Shown here: piece after piece, positions 39,363-51,370 of the stretch
Numbering within the stretch: the stretch's first letter is position 1
Layout of the letters: each line of letters starts with the position of its first letter
Program-made: the position numbers and the translations under genes
From: Ascidia mentula
Taxonomy: Eukaryota; Chordata; Ascidiacea; Phlebobranchia; Ascidiidae
Length of the DNA stretch: 64,000 nt
Assembly: GCA_947561715.1 (NCBI GenBank)
Contig: OX387204.1
Coordinates: 11,289,001-11,353,000 of the forward strand
Reading direction: 5' to 3'
The notes under the pieces: generated by a model
Seen by the model: the letters and a program-made list of their open reading frames with translations, nothing else
The model's database searches: none
What the model was told of the DNA's origin: nothing

Positions 39363-41593
39363 TCATGGCATCGGATCACTGGTGAAGGTGCAATTGTGAT
39401 TGTCATCTTCCATGGCATTTGTAAGCTGAAGAGAAACAGTTTCGTGTTCATCAAAGTCAAAGTAAATTTCATCATTGCAGATGGAACTATGCATGGGTAT
39501 GGCAGAACCAGGAACGAAAGCCTGGGTTGTTGGGGCATTCAGACATTCTGAAATATTACAAAAAACACATGACACAAACTTTATTTGGAAATTAAAAAAG
39601 AAGTTTTTTAAAATCACCTTGTGATGTTTTTAAACACTGGCACTGGTCTCTTTTTGTAAATAGTAGTTCTTCCTCTAAATCACTATTTCTTTGTTTTAGA
39701 GTACTGTTTAAAAAAGACATGTAAAGCCTAGCATTAAAACAACATTTTACACTGTATTACTTATTAGCATTTCTTAAACTCTCATTCTCTAACATCAATT
39801 TTTCAACCAAACATGATAAACTTTGGTTTGTAATTTGAAGTTCTTCCACAATGTCCAAAGGTGCTTTGGGATATTTTTTTTGCCCAAGAGGTTGCCCATT
39901 TGAAGAGTTTAAAAACTTGAATACAAATGGAACAAAATTATAACTTTTAATAAAATTTTATGTGGCCATCTCAGAAATTACTTGCAAAAGTGAATCAGAT
40001 TCTCTGGGGTTGTTTTTGAATACTTCACCATTTCCTGTTTTTTTAATTGGTAGAGGTGGAACTGTGTCTAACTCCTCACAAGAAATTTCCTCCATAACTT
40101 CAACAGAATCCTGTACACCTAAAAATAAAAAACATTAGCCCTGATACTGATTACCCAAATCTTTATAAAAATATATTTTTTTTATAAATAGCAGCCAGTT
40201 GTTGTGACTTTGGTTTTTAGTGATTTTAAAGGTGGAATGTCAACATATAAAAGCAAACATTGCATTAGAATCAAACACAAAATTTTGACCATTTTTCAAC
40301 AACAAATAAACCTACAATTTAAAATATAACAGTTACCATTTAAAAATGCAACTGGACATTGTTTTATTAAATACCAAAAGAGGAATTCTGATTGGTTTAT
40401 AATGTATGTATTCGGGGCAAGCTTAAGTGCAAAATTAACATTTTTATACAGTAAACCTTGGTTAATTCAGAACTTCACCTAATGTGTATAAAATCAGAGG
40501 TACAAGCAATTTATTATAATAAAGAATATTTCATCTTTCACAAACAGGTATTACTTACAAGTAGTTTGTTGAGATAATGATTCATGTTTCTTAATTTCAA
40601 TAGCTCTTTTTTTGTTTGTGTAGTTATCCAGCTGCAGCTTCAAGGTTTGTAAAACCTAAAACAATATTATTTCGCATTGAAGCAAAAGTAGTAGTTTTGA
40701 TGTTGTGCCTATGTTGAGTGAAGGCAATACAAAATTATTTTTTTTCTTTCCCTTACCTTTATTGTTGATGTATTTTTTATGCCATTTAAAATGTGGTCCT
40801 TTGCTTGATCATAGCATTTAAGAGATTCTTCCCAGTTTCCTAATGCAACAAGCTTCTCTGCTTTTCTATCCAATAGATGTGCCTGACCATAAAAATTTAC
40901 TAATTTTGTCGAAAGTTAGTTGATGTGAAATAACACTAATGGAAAAAATTAAAAATTTAATATATATATTGTATTTGACATGCATATAAATATCCAACAT
41001 CATGAAAAAGACAGAGGAAGATTTGCTGTTTACTAAAAGCTCAAATTAATTAATGCTTGAAAAAAAAACAAAGAAACTTTTGACACTAAATTTATGTTGT
41101 TTAGTGATTCATAGTAAGATGTGTGTTCACATAGAGCATTATGCTGCAAAACATGTTAGTGTATTTAATGGAAATGTTATATCCAAACAACCAATTTTAG
41201 CGTTTCCATGGCCCCATATGCTCCTGGTAAGGATGTAGTTGTGGTGGAGAAATGAGTATTATGTTTTATTGACAATTATGATCTAATTACTTTTGTCACT
41301 TTTTGCTTTTTATTACTACTTGACTTTGAAGGGTGCCTCTAAAATGCCATTGTAAGCATCATAGGCATTGTAGGCATTGACAGCCTACGACTACGATGCC
41401 TAGATAATTTGACATTTTACAAAAAAGGTTACTTGAAAAAATTTTTTAACATGACTTAAAGTAAAGTAGTTTTATACTTTTTTCCAGTGTGTTTGAAATG
41501 AGGTATATGTATCAAATTTTACTTCACCTGATTAATTGGACTCTCACAAAAGACATCTATTGTGGTCCACTGGTAACGGTCTCCTTTACTCAT
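39363..41593 (-). CDS. NRBF2: NRBF2-like MIT-domain autophagy protein
   Basis: NRBF2 is a subunit of the PI3K complex I (VPS34-ATG14) that promotes autophagy. The N-terminal exon encodes MSKGDRYQWTTIDV (start 41593), then an MIT-like helical hairpin, AHLLDRKAEKLVALGNWEES and YDQAKDHILNGI (about 40755-40883), matching the NRBF2 AH...RRADRLLAAGKYEEAI...pattern. Later exons: KLQLDNYTNKKRAIEIKKH, an acidic linker, then a coiled coil (LDIVEELQITNQ, LVEKLMLENESLRNAN, near 39800) matching the NRBF2 IEEQ...LVAENERLRKEN segment. The C-terminus is acidic and ends TSDPMP at 39363. Similarity is moderate; another MIT/coiled-coil protein is possible. Confidence 0.65.
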
Positions 41594-41732
41594 GCTTCAA
41601 ATATAACTTTGATGACAAGTAATATATGTCAAATATAATGCCTAAGTAATGGCAAAATCTGTTAAATTTATGATACAAGTTCCGTGCATTAGTTTAGTGT
41701 AATGAGCAAATTCATGTGGGCTTAAATTTGTT
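41594..41732. other. Short spacer 5' of the NRBF2-like gene
   Basis: AT-rich, with no feature seen; the foldback element starts at its right edge. Confidence 0.3.
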
Positions 41733-44700
41733 TTACGTCACAATAAAGGAGGGGTCAAGTTATCACAACACACCAAAAATTACGTCACTGTGACGTCACT
41801 GACCGAAGATACGCACCGACGAAGATTCTCGCCTACACGCACATACGCGGTTCTCCTATAGCAGGGTTTCTCAAACTTTTTCCAATCACGTACCGCTTAT
41901 TTGTTTTTTAATACACTGCGTACCACCGTATTACTATACCATAACTGTTATGACATACCACCAATGAACAACAATTTAGCCAATATCACCAGTTGCTTGG
42001 ATTTCTTTATTGTGCATTTGTGACGCAATAGTATCAACGTGAAATTGTTACACAGTTGAAATTCACGATGTCACGTTGATACTATTGCGTCACAAATACA
42101 CAATAAAGAAAACCGACATCATGCATTTGCAGCGGTTTTGGCTTCTGCAAAGTGTGGCAAATTGTATAGAGTAGACTAAATCGCGTACCACTTGAAAAGC
42201 TCTCGCAGTTTGAGAACCACTGTCCTATAGGCATCGGAAAGGCGACGAAGGCACAACAGCAACGAAGAAATATGTGTTTACGCTTCATTGATTATTCAAT
42301 AATTTAAACCTATTACAAGCTTGAAATTGCCTACGATCAACCACAAGGGTATCCAAAAGCAATATAAGAATAAAAATAAAGCTAAGCATAGCGCGTATTA
42401 CCGACGTTGGCGGTAAATATATCACAAAGTGAACAATTGTATGTCGCACAGACTTAATTTTTGTCACCAAACCACCATACTTGAAAATCTAGGCGATAAC
42501 AAAATATTAACCCTATTTAAATTGACGAAAAACTTTTGTTTGTGACGTAACACCTACATTTTACAATTGGTTGTCACATGTTACGAAGAAGAGCACCTAT
42601 TTGATTATCGAGCTCATTCACAATCAAATCCGACAAGTATTTCTCTCAAAAATGAACAAAACGTTAACCCATGTTAATGCGCTTCAGCGCCGCGTAGGTA
42701 AACAACTACCAACATGTGCAATAGTTCGTAACCATGAAGGAGACATCGCAGAAACTTGAAATTTAGTACGAATGACAAGAAGGGACATATAACAAACATA
42801 CTAAAAACACAAGTCGCTACCTCTTTATTAATCCTCTTTTAACAACGATAAACTTTTGTTTGTGACGTAACAACGTTGATGATAAATGGATTCGATTAAA
42901 ATTACAATCATCTTATAACACCGTCTCTTCTGTACAATCGTACCCATTTATACATTAATCGGACCAGTACTTTAGCTTGTACACCTCGAAACATACACAC
43001 ACTTCTACGCACTGTGGCGCCGTTTGCGGCAAGAGGGGGTAACCAAGTGCGGAATCGTACGTAACCATGAAGGATACGTCGCAGAAACTTGAAATTTGGT
43101 ACAAATTACAAGAAGGGACATATAGGAAACATACCTCAAATTCAAGTCGCTACCGCTTTATTAACTCTCTTTTAAACGACGATAAACTTTTGTTTGTGAC
43201 GTAATAAAGTAAGGTAGGGGTTAGTGTTGTAAAACAAAAGGGTTTGGTCGATTTTATTCAAAAACTCAACTGAAACTTTGGGGTTGTTTGCGTAAATTAA
43301 TTAGGGCTATAAATTCGTGAGTAATATTAGCTCATTTCAAAGTTTGTGAATTTCCCAGCTTTTCTCATATGAAAGATATGTAAACAGATTGCAATGTGTT
43401 GCAAACGTGCTTAGATGTATTTCAGATCAAAATTGAATTGCCACAACCATGAAACAACCAATTCACTATTTTTGGGCTATATCCTAACACACTAATGAGG
43501 TGGAACATGTTCCTCCCTGTAGGCAATAAATAAACATTTTTGAAGGATTTTCCTAAATACAATCTACCCTGCTGCCCGCTGCTGGAGCTCATACACTTTT
43601 TATTTTGTTTGGTTAATGCACCCATAAGGTATAGAGTCGGTATATCTTTCAGGGCGTGTCCAAATGTTATGGTGATATCTGCGCATTCCCTTTCTGACGG
43701 AAAATACTACTACACCGGGCACAAAGTTTTTTCCAAAATATAAATGCTACGATTTCGTGTGGTATTTCAACTCAAATTTATAAACAAAAATAACAGGCAG
43801 TGTTATATTTCACGCCTAATAATTGAAATTCGCACAGATTTCTGTTTTACACATACTTGTATGTGGATCAAGTTTGGAAAAAATTCAGCAGGGTAGATTG
43901 TATATAGGAAAATCCTTCAAATAATGTTTATTTATTGCCTACAGGGAGGAACATGTTCCACCTCATTAGTGTGTTAGGATATAGCCCAAAAATAGTGAAT
44001 TGGTTGTTTCATGGTTGTGGCAATTGAATTTTGATCTAAAATACAAGCACGTTTGCAACACATTCCAATCTGTTTACATATCTTTCATATGAGAAAAGCT
44101 GGGAAATACACATACTTTGAAATGAGCTAATATTACTCACGAATTCATTGCACTAATTAATTTACGCAAACCACCCCAAAGTTTCGGTTGAGTATTTAAA
44201 TAAAATCGACCAAACCCTTTTGATTTACAACATTAACATTAACCCTAACCTTACTTTATTACGTCACAAACTAAAGTTTATCGTTGTTTAAAAGAGGGTT
44301 AATAAAATTTCAAGTTTCTGCGACATCTCGTTCATGGTTACGTACGATTCCGCACTTGGTTACCCCTCTTGCCGCCAACGGCGCCAGGGTGTGTAGAGAT
44401 GTGTGTATGTTTCGAGGTGTACAAGCTAAAACACTGGTCCGATTATTGTGAATTTTGGTACGATTGTACAAAAGGGACGGTGTTAAGAGATGATTACAAT
44501 TTCCATCCAATCCATCTATTATCAACGTTGTTACGTCACAAACAAAGTTTGTCTTTGTTTAAAAGAGAGTTAATAAAGCGGTAGCGACTTGAATTTGAGG
44601 TATGTTTCTTATATGTCCCTTCTTGTAATTTGTACCAAATTTCAAGTTTCTGCGACGTATCCTTCATGGTTACGAACTATTGCACATGTTGGTGGTTGTT

Positions 44701-45322
44701 TACAGACCGCGGCACTGAAGCGCATTAACATGGGTTAACGTTTTGTTCATTTTTGAGAGAAATACTTGTCGGATTTGATTTTGAATGAGCTCGATAATCA
44801 AAAAGGTGCTCTTCTTCGTATCATATGACAACCAATTGAAACTGATGTAAAATGTAGGTGTTACGTCACAAACAAAAGTTTGTCGTCTATTTAAATAGGG
44901 TTAATATTTCGTTATCGCCTAGATTTTGGTATGGTGGTTTAATGACACTTGTGGTTGTCTGTGCAAAAAATTAAGTCTGTGCGACATCTCCTTCAGGGCG
45001 ACGTACAATTGTTCACTTTGTGACATATTTACCGCCAACGTCGGTAATACGCGCTATGCTTAGCTTCATTTTTATTCTTATATTGCTTTTGGATACCCTT
45101 GTGGTTGATCGTAGGCAATTTCAAGCTTGTAATAGGTTTAATTTATTGAATAATCAATGAAGCGTAAACACATATTTCTTCGTTGCTGTTTTGCCTTTCG
45201 TCGCCTATAGGAGAACCGCGTATGTGCGTGTAGGCGAGAATCTTCGTCGGTGCGTATTTTCGGTCAGTGACGTAAATTTTGGTGTAATGTCATAACTTGA
45301 TCCCACCTTTATTGTAACGTAA
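41733..45322. mobile_element. 3.6 kb foldback element with two long inverted arms
   Basis: Left arm about 41733-43573 and right arm about 43888-45322 are inverted copies, with a spacer of about 310 bp at 43574-43887. Examples: TACGCACCGACGAAGATTCTCGCC at 41810 pairs with its complement near 45230; GCAATAAATAAACAT near 43525 pairs near 43930; the ACAATAAAGG outer ends pair at 41740 and 45310. Without the nested insertion the arms are about 1.47 and 1.43 kb. Each arm contains spaced copies of a motif around TTTGTTTGTGACGTAA (42532, 42853, 43186), a tandem sub-repeat of about 325 bp. No transposase was seen. A clear target-site duplication was not found. Confidence 0.85.
41862..42222 (+). mobile_element. 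hAT MITE nested in the left arm, with 8-bp target duplication
   Basis: The 361-bp element begins CAGGGTTTCTCAAACT and ends AGTTTGAGAACCACTG, which are terminal inverted repeats of hAT type. It is flanked on both sides by TCCTATAG (41854-41861 and 42223-42230), the 8-bp duplication typical of hAT. Inside it is a perfect-looking hairpin around GACGCAATAGTATCAACGTG and its complement (about 42020-42100). The right arm lacks the insertion at the matching place (near 45208), so the hAT entered after the arms formed. Confidence 0.9.
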
Positions 45323-45889
45323 TTTGGGGTTTCCCCGGTTTCTGGAACATAGGTACGTACGATTCCGGTTGTAAAAGGTTATTTTAGGGGGGTCTTGGAT
45401 TGTGCAACTCGAAATTGTCAAGTTTTTGATAAATTATTTTTGATTAAATTTGCAAAAACTAGAATTTATTTACTCAAAAAAAATTATCCTTAATTCAAAG
45501 TTTAGGTGATTCTGGCAGAATAAAAAATATTTTTTCCCTGTAAAGCGTTTTACGTCATTGATCACCATTTAACAAAAACAAACAGGTTGTTTTCAATCAA
45601 GTGCATTAGCGCCCTAACAGCAACAGAAATATTAGGTTTAGTCAAATTTGTTGACAATTGGACCTTTGCGAAACGTGCAAAAATAGAGCACGATTGTTTT
45701 TTTTATTTCATGTTTGTGCCCCCTTCCAAATATTTACACGAATCTCCACCACTGATTTTCACGACTTTTGCTGGGCGATAACAATTTTGCAAAATCTACG
45801 GCACTGACAAAATTAAAAAAAATATCGGATCAATAACCATTATTTATACCACAACAGCCTATCAGACGAAAGATATACATGGCAACATA
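45323..45889. other. Unannotated spacer between foldback and MITE
   Basis: A plus frame at 45587-45781 shows no family character and is probably chance. Nothing else seen. Confidence 0.3.
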
Positions 45890-46379
45890 GGCGTCGATTT
45901 ATATGTCACCCCTCACAAACAAACAGGGGTGACAACGTGTGTACTGTCACCCCTGGATTTCGTTGAAATTTATTGTCAGAAAAACCACATACATGCGTTA
46001 AGCTAGTTTCAAAGACCTGTATTATCACCATCACTATCATGACAAACACGATCGTGTCTCATGGATTGTTACGCAACGCAGTAGTTGTTTGTGGCATAAT
46101 GGTAAGAATTAGCATTGTTGCGTAATAGATTTGTTTGTCACTTCATAATTACTAAATCTACAATAGACCGAGTGAAACAAAAATGTCCCGCTTTCAGTAA
46201 GGGGGTTCGGAATTAAAGTGTTTAAAACTTTATAGTGCTACAACAACATGGTTCGGTGCAAAAATAAAGTGACAGGAAACGGAATTTGCGTCGTTTACCT
46301 ATGTTTAGGGTGATATACGACTGACGAAATGTTTTTTGCGTGTTTCTAAAACCTTTCAAAACGTTAAAAAATCGACGCC
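45890..46379 (+). mobile_element. MITE copy B with terminal inverted repeats and TA duplication
   Basis: Starts GGCGTCGATTTATATG and ends AAAAAATCGACGCC, flanked by TA on both sides (45888-45889 and 46380-46381), giving TIRs of about 11 bp and a TA target site, as in Tc1/mariner-type elements. It is about 490 bp and is a full-length relative of the copy at 2900-3347. It contains GTCACCCC direct and inverted words near its left end. No coding capacity. Confidence 0.8.
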
Positions 46380-47904
46380 TATGCATGGGAATTATAAAAA
46401 AGCTTGGGCGATATTATGTAGCCAAATCACAAACGCCCACATTGCCCAAAATGTGACTTTGATGGATATTTACTAAAAGAATGGTCGAAATGCGCATTTG
46501 TATTTAGTTCTATATGTGCCCTGGTCATCGCTCGACGCAGCATGTATAGATTCAGCCAGAAGGATTTATTGGGCGCCCCAGTTGTAGCCGTTCAGGTAAA
46601 GTTTCCAGGTAAAAAAAAACTACTCCTTTTTTCTGCACTAACTTATTAAATCAAGGCAAACCAGACAAACAAATCATGTTTGTTATAAATATTCGAATGG
46701 TAACAGTTTGCAAGTTGCTAAAGACTTTTCCATATTTCACACTATAAGGACACGGCGATAGTTTGACGTATTTTTCCAATCGGCATATTTTATTGATACT
46801 TTTCGAATGATAAGTTCCGTCAGGTTTCAACGCTTTCGTAAGTTCAGTAAACTCCAGTTAATCCGAATTTAATCTGTCCGAAGACGTTTGTTTCAAGCCT
46901 GACGTTGTGGAATTAGTATGATATACAAGTAAAAAATAATTGGAAATAAAACCAAGATATGTTTGTTACCTGAAGATTTCACTACAACACGTGCTCTTAT
47001 TACCCCACCCAACAGGCTATTTGACTGTTACGTCATTCGTGCAGCATTAGTGGCGAGGATGGCCAAACGAAGTTACAATTTTGGGAAGAACGAATTCAGA
47101 ATCTAACCACAGCAGAAATTCCCTCAATGCTTACGAAACTAAAGTTACACATGATTTGTTACCGATTCGTTAATAAAAATCTTTGGATAATACTGATATT
47201 TAATACGGATCTTCGCCTATTTCGGATCAAGGTTGCTCTTTTGACATCTCGTAATCCGTATTTGGGTTGATTTTCCTAGTTAAATCACGTTTTTGTTTCA
47301 TATTTATTCTTTACAACTTCTTATAATTACACTGCGACATCGATCTAACTGCTGTTATTGTTGCGAGTATGACGTAGCAGTCAAACCGCCTTATGTGCTT
47401 TTTGTTGTGTTCAATTAAGGCGATTTTTACCAACATCGGTGAAACTGATGTTATGGTGTAACAATTAAGTAGTTGTTATAATGCAAAGTTGAAGCCGGAA
47501 AGTCAATTCACCTTCGCATAACAAGAAGTATTTTTTTCCGGAATAGACAAAAATCTGGATATTACAAGTTTTTTTTGTCCAGACAAGATCAACAATCAAT
47601 TTTTTTTTTGATTAGGCAAGGTTTCAAATTAATGAAGATCTGCTGTATTTTGGCCTCGGCGAAACATTTGATTAGGCGAAGTTCCGCCATGTGCACAGTA
47701 CAATTTCACCAGTGAAAAGAATCATTCTTTTATCAAGGTTTAGGCACTACTCCTGTATACCATTGGCATAGCCCACTTAATTTTCCTGTTTTCCACATAC
47801 AGCAGTGCTTATTTTACATGTAAAAGTTTAATGATGAAAAAACAAGATGTCATAAGATAACCTGGAAATTCATTTACAAACAGTTCTTTTATTTACCGAT
47901 ATTC
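46380..47904. other. Intergenic, no gene seen
   Basis: AT-rich, with a weak ORF content and no recognisable repeat or RNA gene; includes the 3' region of the SLC22-like gene (reading leftward from 47905). Confidence 0.35.
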
Positions 47905-50900
47905 CTATAATTGAAGATCTTCATCTGGACCTGTCAGATTTTTTGAGTTTGAACGAAGGTACATAATCTCTGCCTCAGTTATGGTTTGGCAAAGATTAGT
48001 ATCAGAGGTTTCAGGTAAAGTTATAGCAAGCACACCAGCAGCCAAAGATATGGCCCCATAAACAAAATCTGGGACAAATCCAGCCACAAACATAACAAAA
48101 GGAGTGCAAATACTACCAATACGGGCAGACATGCTTCCTAAACCAACACCATTGCTTCTGCAATTAAATTTACATTTTAAAACTTCGAATGAAAAAACAC
48201 ATATGCAGTATGGTACTACCTGACAACAGTAGGATAAAGTTCCACAGTAAAGTTGTATAAAATATGAAATGAAGCGGCAGCACCCACCTTTCCAAATAAT
48301 GAGACATAACTCCTTTCCTGATCTTAATACATAATGCAAACAAAATTACAAAAATGAGGAACCTTTGAAATCATTGAGCTTACCCCTGGAGTTTAAGTTT
48401 AATATTCCATTAACAACACAACCCAAGCATGACCAGAATATGGCAATTGAAAGTAAAATCCTTCTTTCCACCCTGTAAACCAACACAAATATTTTTTACA
48501 CATAACACCCAACCAAGAGTAAAAATACAACAACAATCACCTGTTAAAGATTGCCAAAATGAAAATAGAAACCAGAATTTCCACACCCGCATTTAAAGCA
48601 TTATTCATAAAGATGTTGCCATATAATGATCCAACATTTAAGGACAGTCCATAGAATAACAATCCTGATGAAAACCTTTTAAAAGCATGTGGAATTGAAA
48701 AAAAACTGTTTGGATTTCATGCATTGCAGATTTCTTACCAAATGATCATAACTTTCATAGTAACATAACGCATTCTGCGGGGTTTAAAGAGATCAAGTGA
48801 AGAATATTGTCTTGGACAAGCACTTACAGACTATTAATAATACAAAATAGCATTAAATTACCAAAAAATTTGTACCCATTTTTTATATCCAGCATTTTAT
48901 ATTCACCGTTTGCAATTTTTTTTCCCAAATGCTTTCGTTTGGTTTCATATTTGCCTTTTTAAAAAAATGTTTGGCAATTTTTATTCCAGCTTTGTTTTTA
49001 TTGTGTGAGAAGAGCCATCTTGGTGATTCTGGCACCTACAAAGTAATATTTACTTGCATAAAATATGTACAAACATTGTTTTCATGCATGTTAGACACAA
49101 CCAATGATATCAAAGTAATGATAGGATCACTTAAAATCACGAAAACATATTGAAATCAATGCCAACACTTGTGTGACACTCACTTTGACAAAGTGTTTAA
49201 ATGTTAATAATACATCCACATTTACAAATTTATAAAAACCTGCAAAAATTAATGAGCTTTACCTTACATCATCAAAGATGAAAAGGTTATAATTTAACTT
49301 CAATAAGTCAAAAAACAAAATTCTATGAACTGGTTTATAAAGCATCACATATTTAATCTTACCAGAATCATTAGCAAAATGCATGGAGCAAAAAAAAGTG
49401 AGATTACAATATTAAATTGTCTCCATCTGGTGAAATAAAATGCAATTAAGGAATTTAATGCATGTCCAATAGCAAAAGGAATATGCATTAGCAACCCACA
49501 GACTGTTCTGTATTTCAGATTGATTTCCATAACTGCCAAAAGAATAATGTTACAGCTGATAATTTAAATTATATTACATATTGTTTAGATTCTCTAAAAC
49601 TGTTTTACTTAAAAAACAAACAATTTATTTGAGAACTAAGGACAACTGTTGCAAATTATGACAAAAATAATTAGCAAATAAACATGATGAGTTTTGAAAA
49701 ACTTACCATATATAAAAGAAACCATAAAAATGGGATAGCAAAATGTGCCAATCAGAAATCGAATAAAGATGAAAGTCAATATATTTTGAGACAAGTTTAA
49801 ACATAAGCTTGAAACTAAGGAAGCAGTTGCTGCTGCAATGATTGCAACTTTTCTTCCAAATCTAAACATACATAGACAATTCATTGCTTCAAATAATTAT
49901 AAATGTGTTGATGAGTGGGTGTAAAAATGTGTTTTTCTGTTAAAAATGTAATTGAATGACCCGTACAAAGATGGTTCCCAATCAGGGGTAATAGACCCCC
50001 AGGGATTGGTGCAAATTTTTAAGAGGCCAGCTAAATGTTGAAGGAAGATTCTGTCATGTTCACTCTTTACCAGCTTTTTTTATCTAAGTGCACCCAGGCA
50101 ATGCAACAACAGCCACTCAGAAAAACAGAGCTTGTCCTTGTATAAACATTTGTTCAGTGATGCTCAGATAATATTTATTAAACGATTATAAACCATTGCA
50201 CTAAATAATTATGTCACCTGTCAGATATATATCCAAACAAAATTGATCCAGTCCACATTCCTGCCATATATACTGATGTAGCAATAGACCAAAGGATCTT
50301 TTTGTTACAGACAAGGTTAAACTAAAAAAAAATTGTTGCAAATTAACAAAAAATAGACTAAAGCTATGGAGCATACTAACTTCCATTAGCACAGTGTTGC
50401 TGAAGTGAGATGGTAAAAAAATTACTCCATCTTCACAGCATGTCAAGTTGTCCCTAAACATATGTACAACTTAGAATCAGATTTTTAAATAATCCGACTT
50501 GAAAATACAATAGTAAAACTATAAATTTTCATAAAATTATGCAATATTGTCTCTGGCACATAAGCAGTCATAAAAACGATATAAAAATTAACCTTTGCCA
50601 TTCCGCTTGTTCAGGGAGAGAGATGTTGGATATGTCGCTTAGATTACACCTAAAATTAAGCAAATATAAAGTTATGGATAAAAGTACAAAAACGTCTTTT
50701 TTCACATCCGTTCATAAAGATATTAAATCTTCACAAACCAGTTGTTGATACAGAAATATAAGCCAGAACTTATAGCCTAAATCCAAAACCTTGATACATA
50801 ATTGTACATTTTCCACCTGGCTTTCTTAGGTCCCACCTTGCAGATTTTTATTAATGGCCTAAAAAATTGAATGATTACATTATTGCAACATAAAATTTTG

Positions 50901-51163
50901 CAGAAAAAGAGCATTCTGTAAAGAAAAAATTTTTTTGGGCAGTAACCTATGTATAGTATGAACATTAAAATTGGGAGCAGACAGCAACACTTCCGTCCCC
51001 CTTTTTCGTTTTACCTATATTCCACAGGAGCTGCATAAAATACAGGCGCTAAAGTGTGCATTCCAAAAGGTATAGCGTTCCAGTACATGATCAACGTTAG
51101 CATACATTGATAGCTCCATGCTTTCCCACTAATACTAATTAAAATTAAATCAAAGTCAACCAT
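47905..51163 (-). CDS. SLC22-family transporter (major facilitator superfamily)
   Basis: Organic cation/anion/zwitterion-type membrane transporter; substrate unknown. Start MVDFDLILISISGKAW (51163) fits the family N-terminus before TM1 (MLTLIMYWNAIPFGMHTL). The extracellular loop has CNLSDISNISLPEQAEWQR, then TCCEDGVIFLPSHFSNT. TM2 region exon has FNLVCNKKILWSIATSVYMAG and IS, then the MFS loop motif RFGRKVAIIAAATASL (near 49870). Downstream: LMHIPFAIGHALNSL, an MFS ESPRWL-type segment, and C-terminal SNGVGLGSMSARIGSICTPF (near 48130) with LPETSDTNLCQT before the stop at 47905. The long first loop is short for SLC22 but Cys-containing. Exon ends at 48830-49340 are not fully resolved. Confidence 0.85.
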
Positions 51164-51370
51164 ATTTAGTTTGTTTTTCTGCAACATTGGAGAAGGCTTT
51201 TATATAAAAAAAATTCAACAAATCTCCACTACCACTACTAAAATTCCAAAAACAAACTTAACTTTCGTCTTTGGCGCCAAAGTGAGACCTCGTGAATGAC
51301 AACAAAATAATAATATACATGTGAGTCCAGGACTGACATCCTTCCACATTTCTTGTAGCAGGTACTAGGT
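51164..51370. other. 5' flank of the SLC22-like gene
   Basis: No feature other than presumed promoter; short frames in it are chance. Confidence 0.3.

Noticed and set aside
42285..42470. Hydrophobic minus-strand frame in the foldback arm
   Set aside because: It is mirrored in the other arm, lies in repeat DNA and has no family.
44310..44584. Open frames in the right arm
   Set aside because: Explained by the inverted repeat; frames do not hold up as genes.
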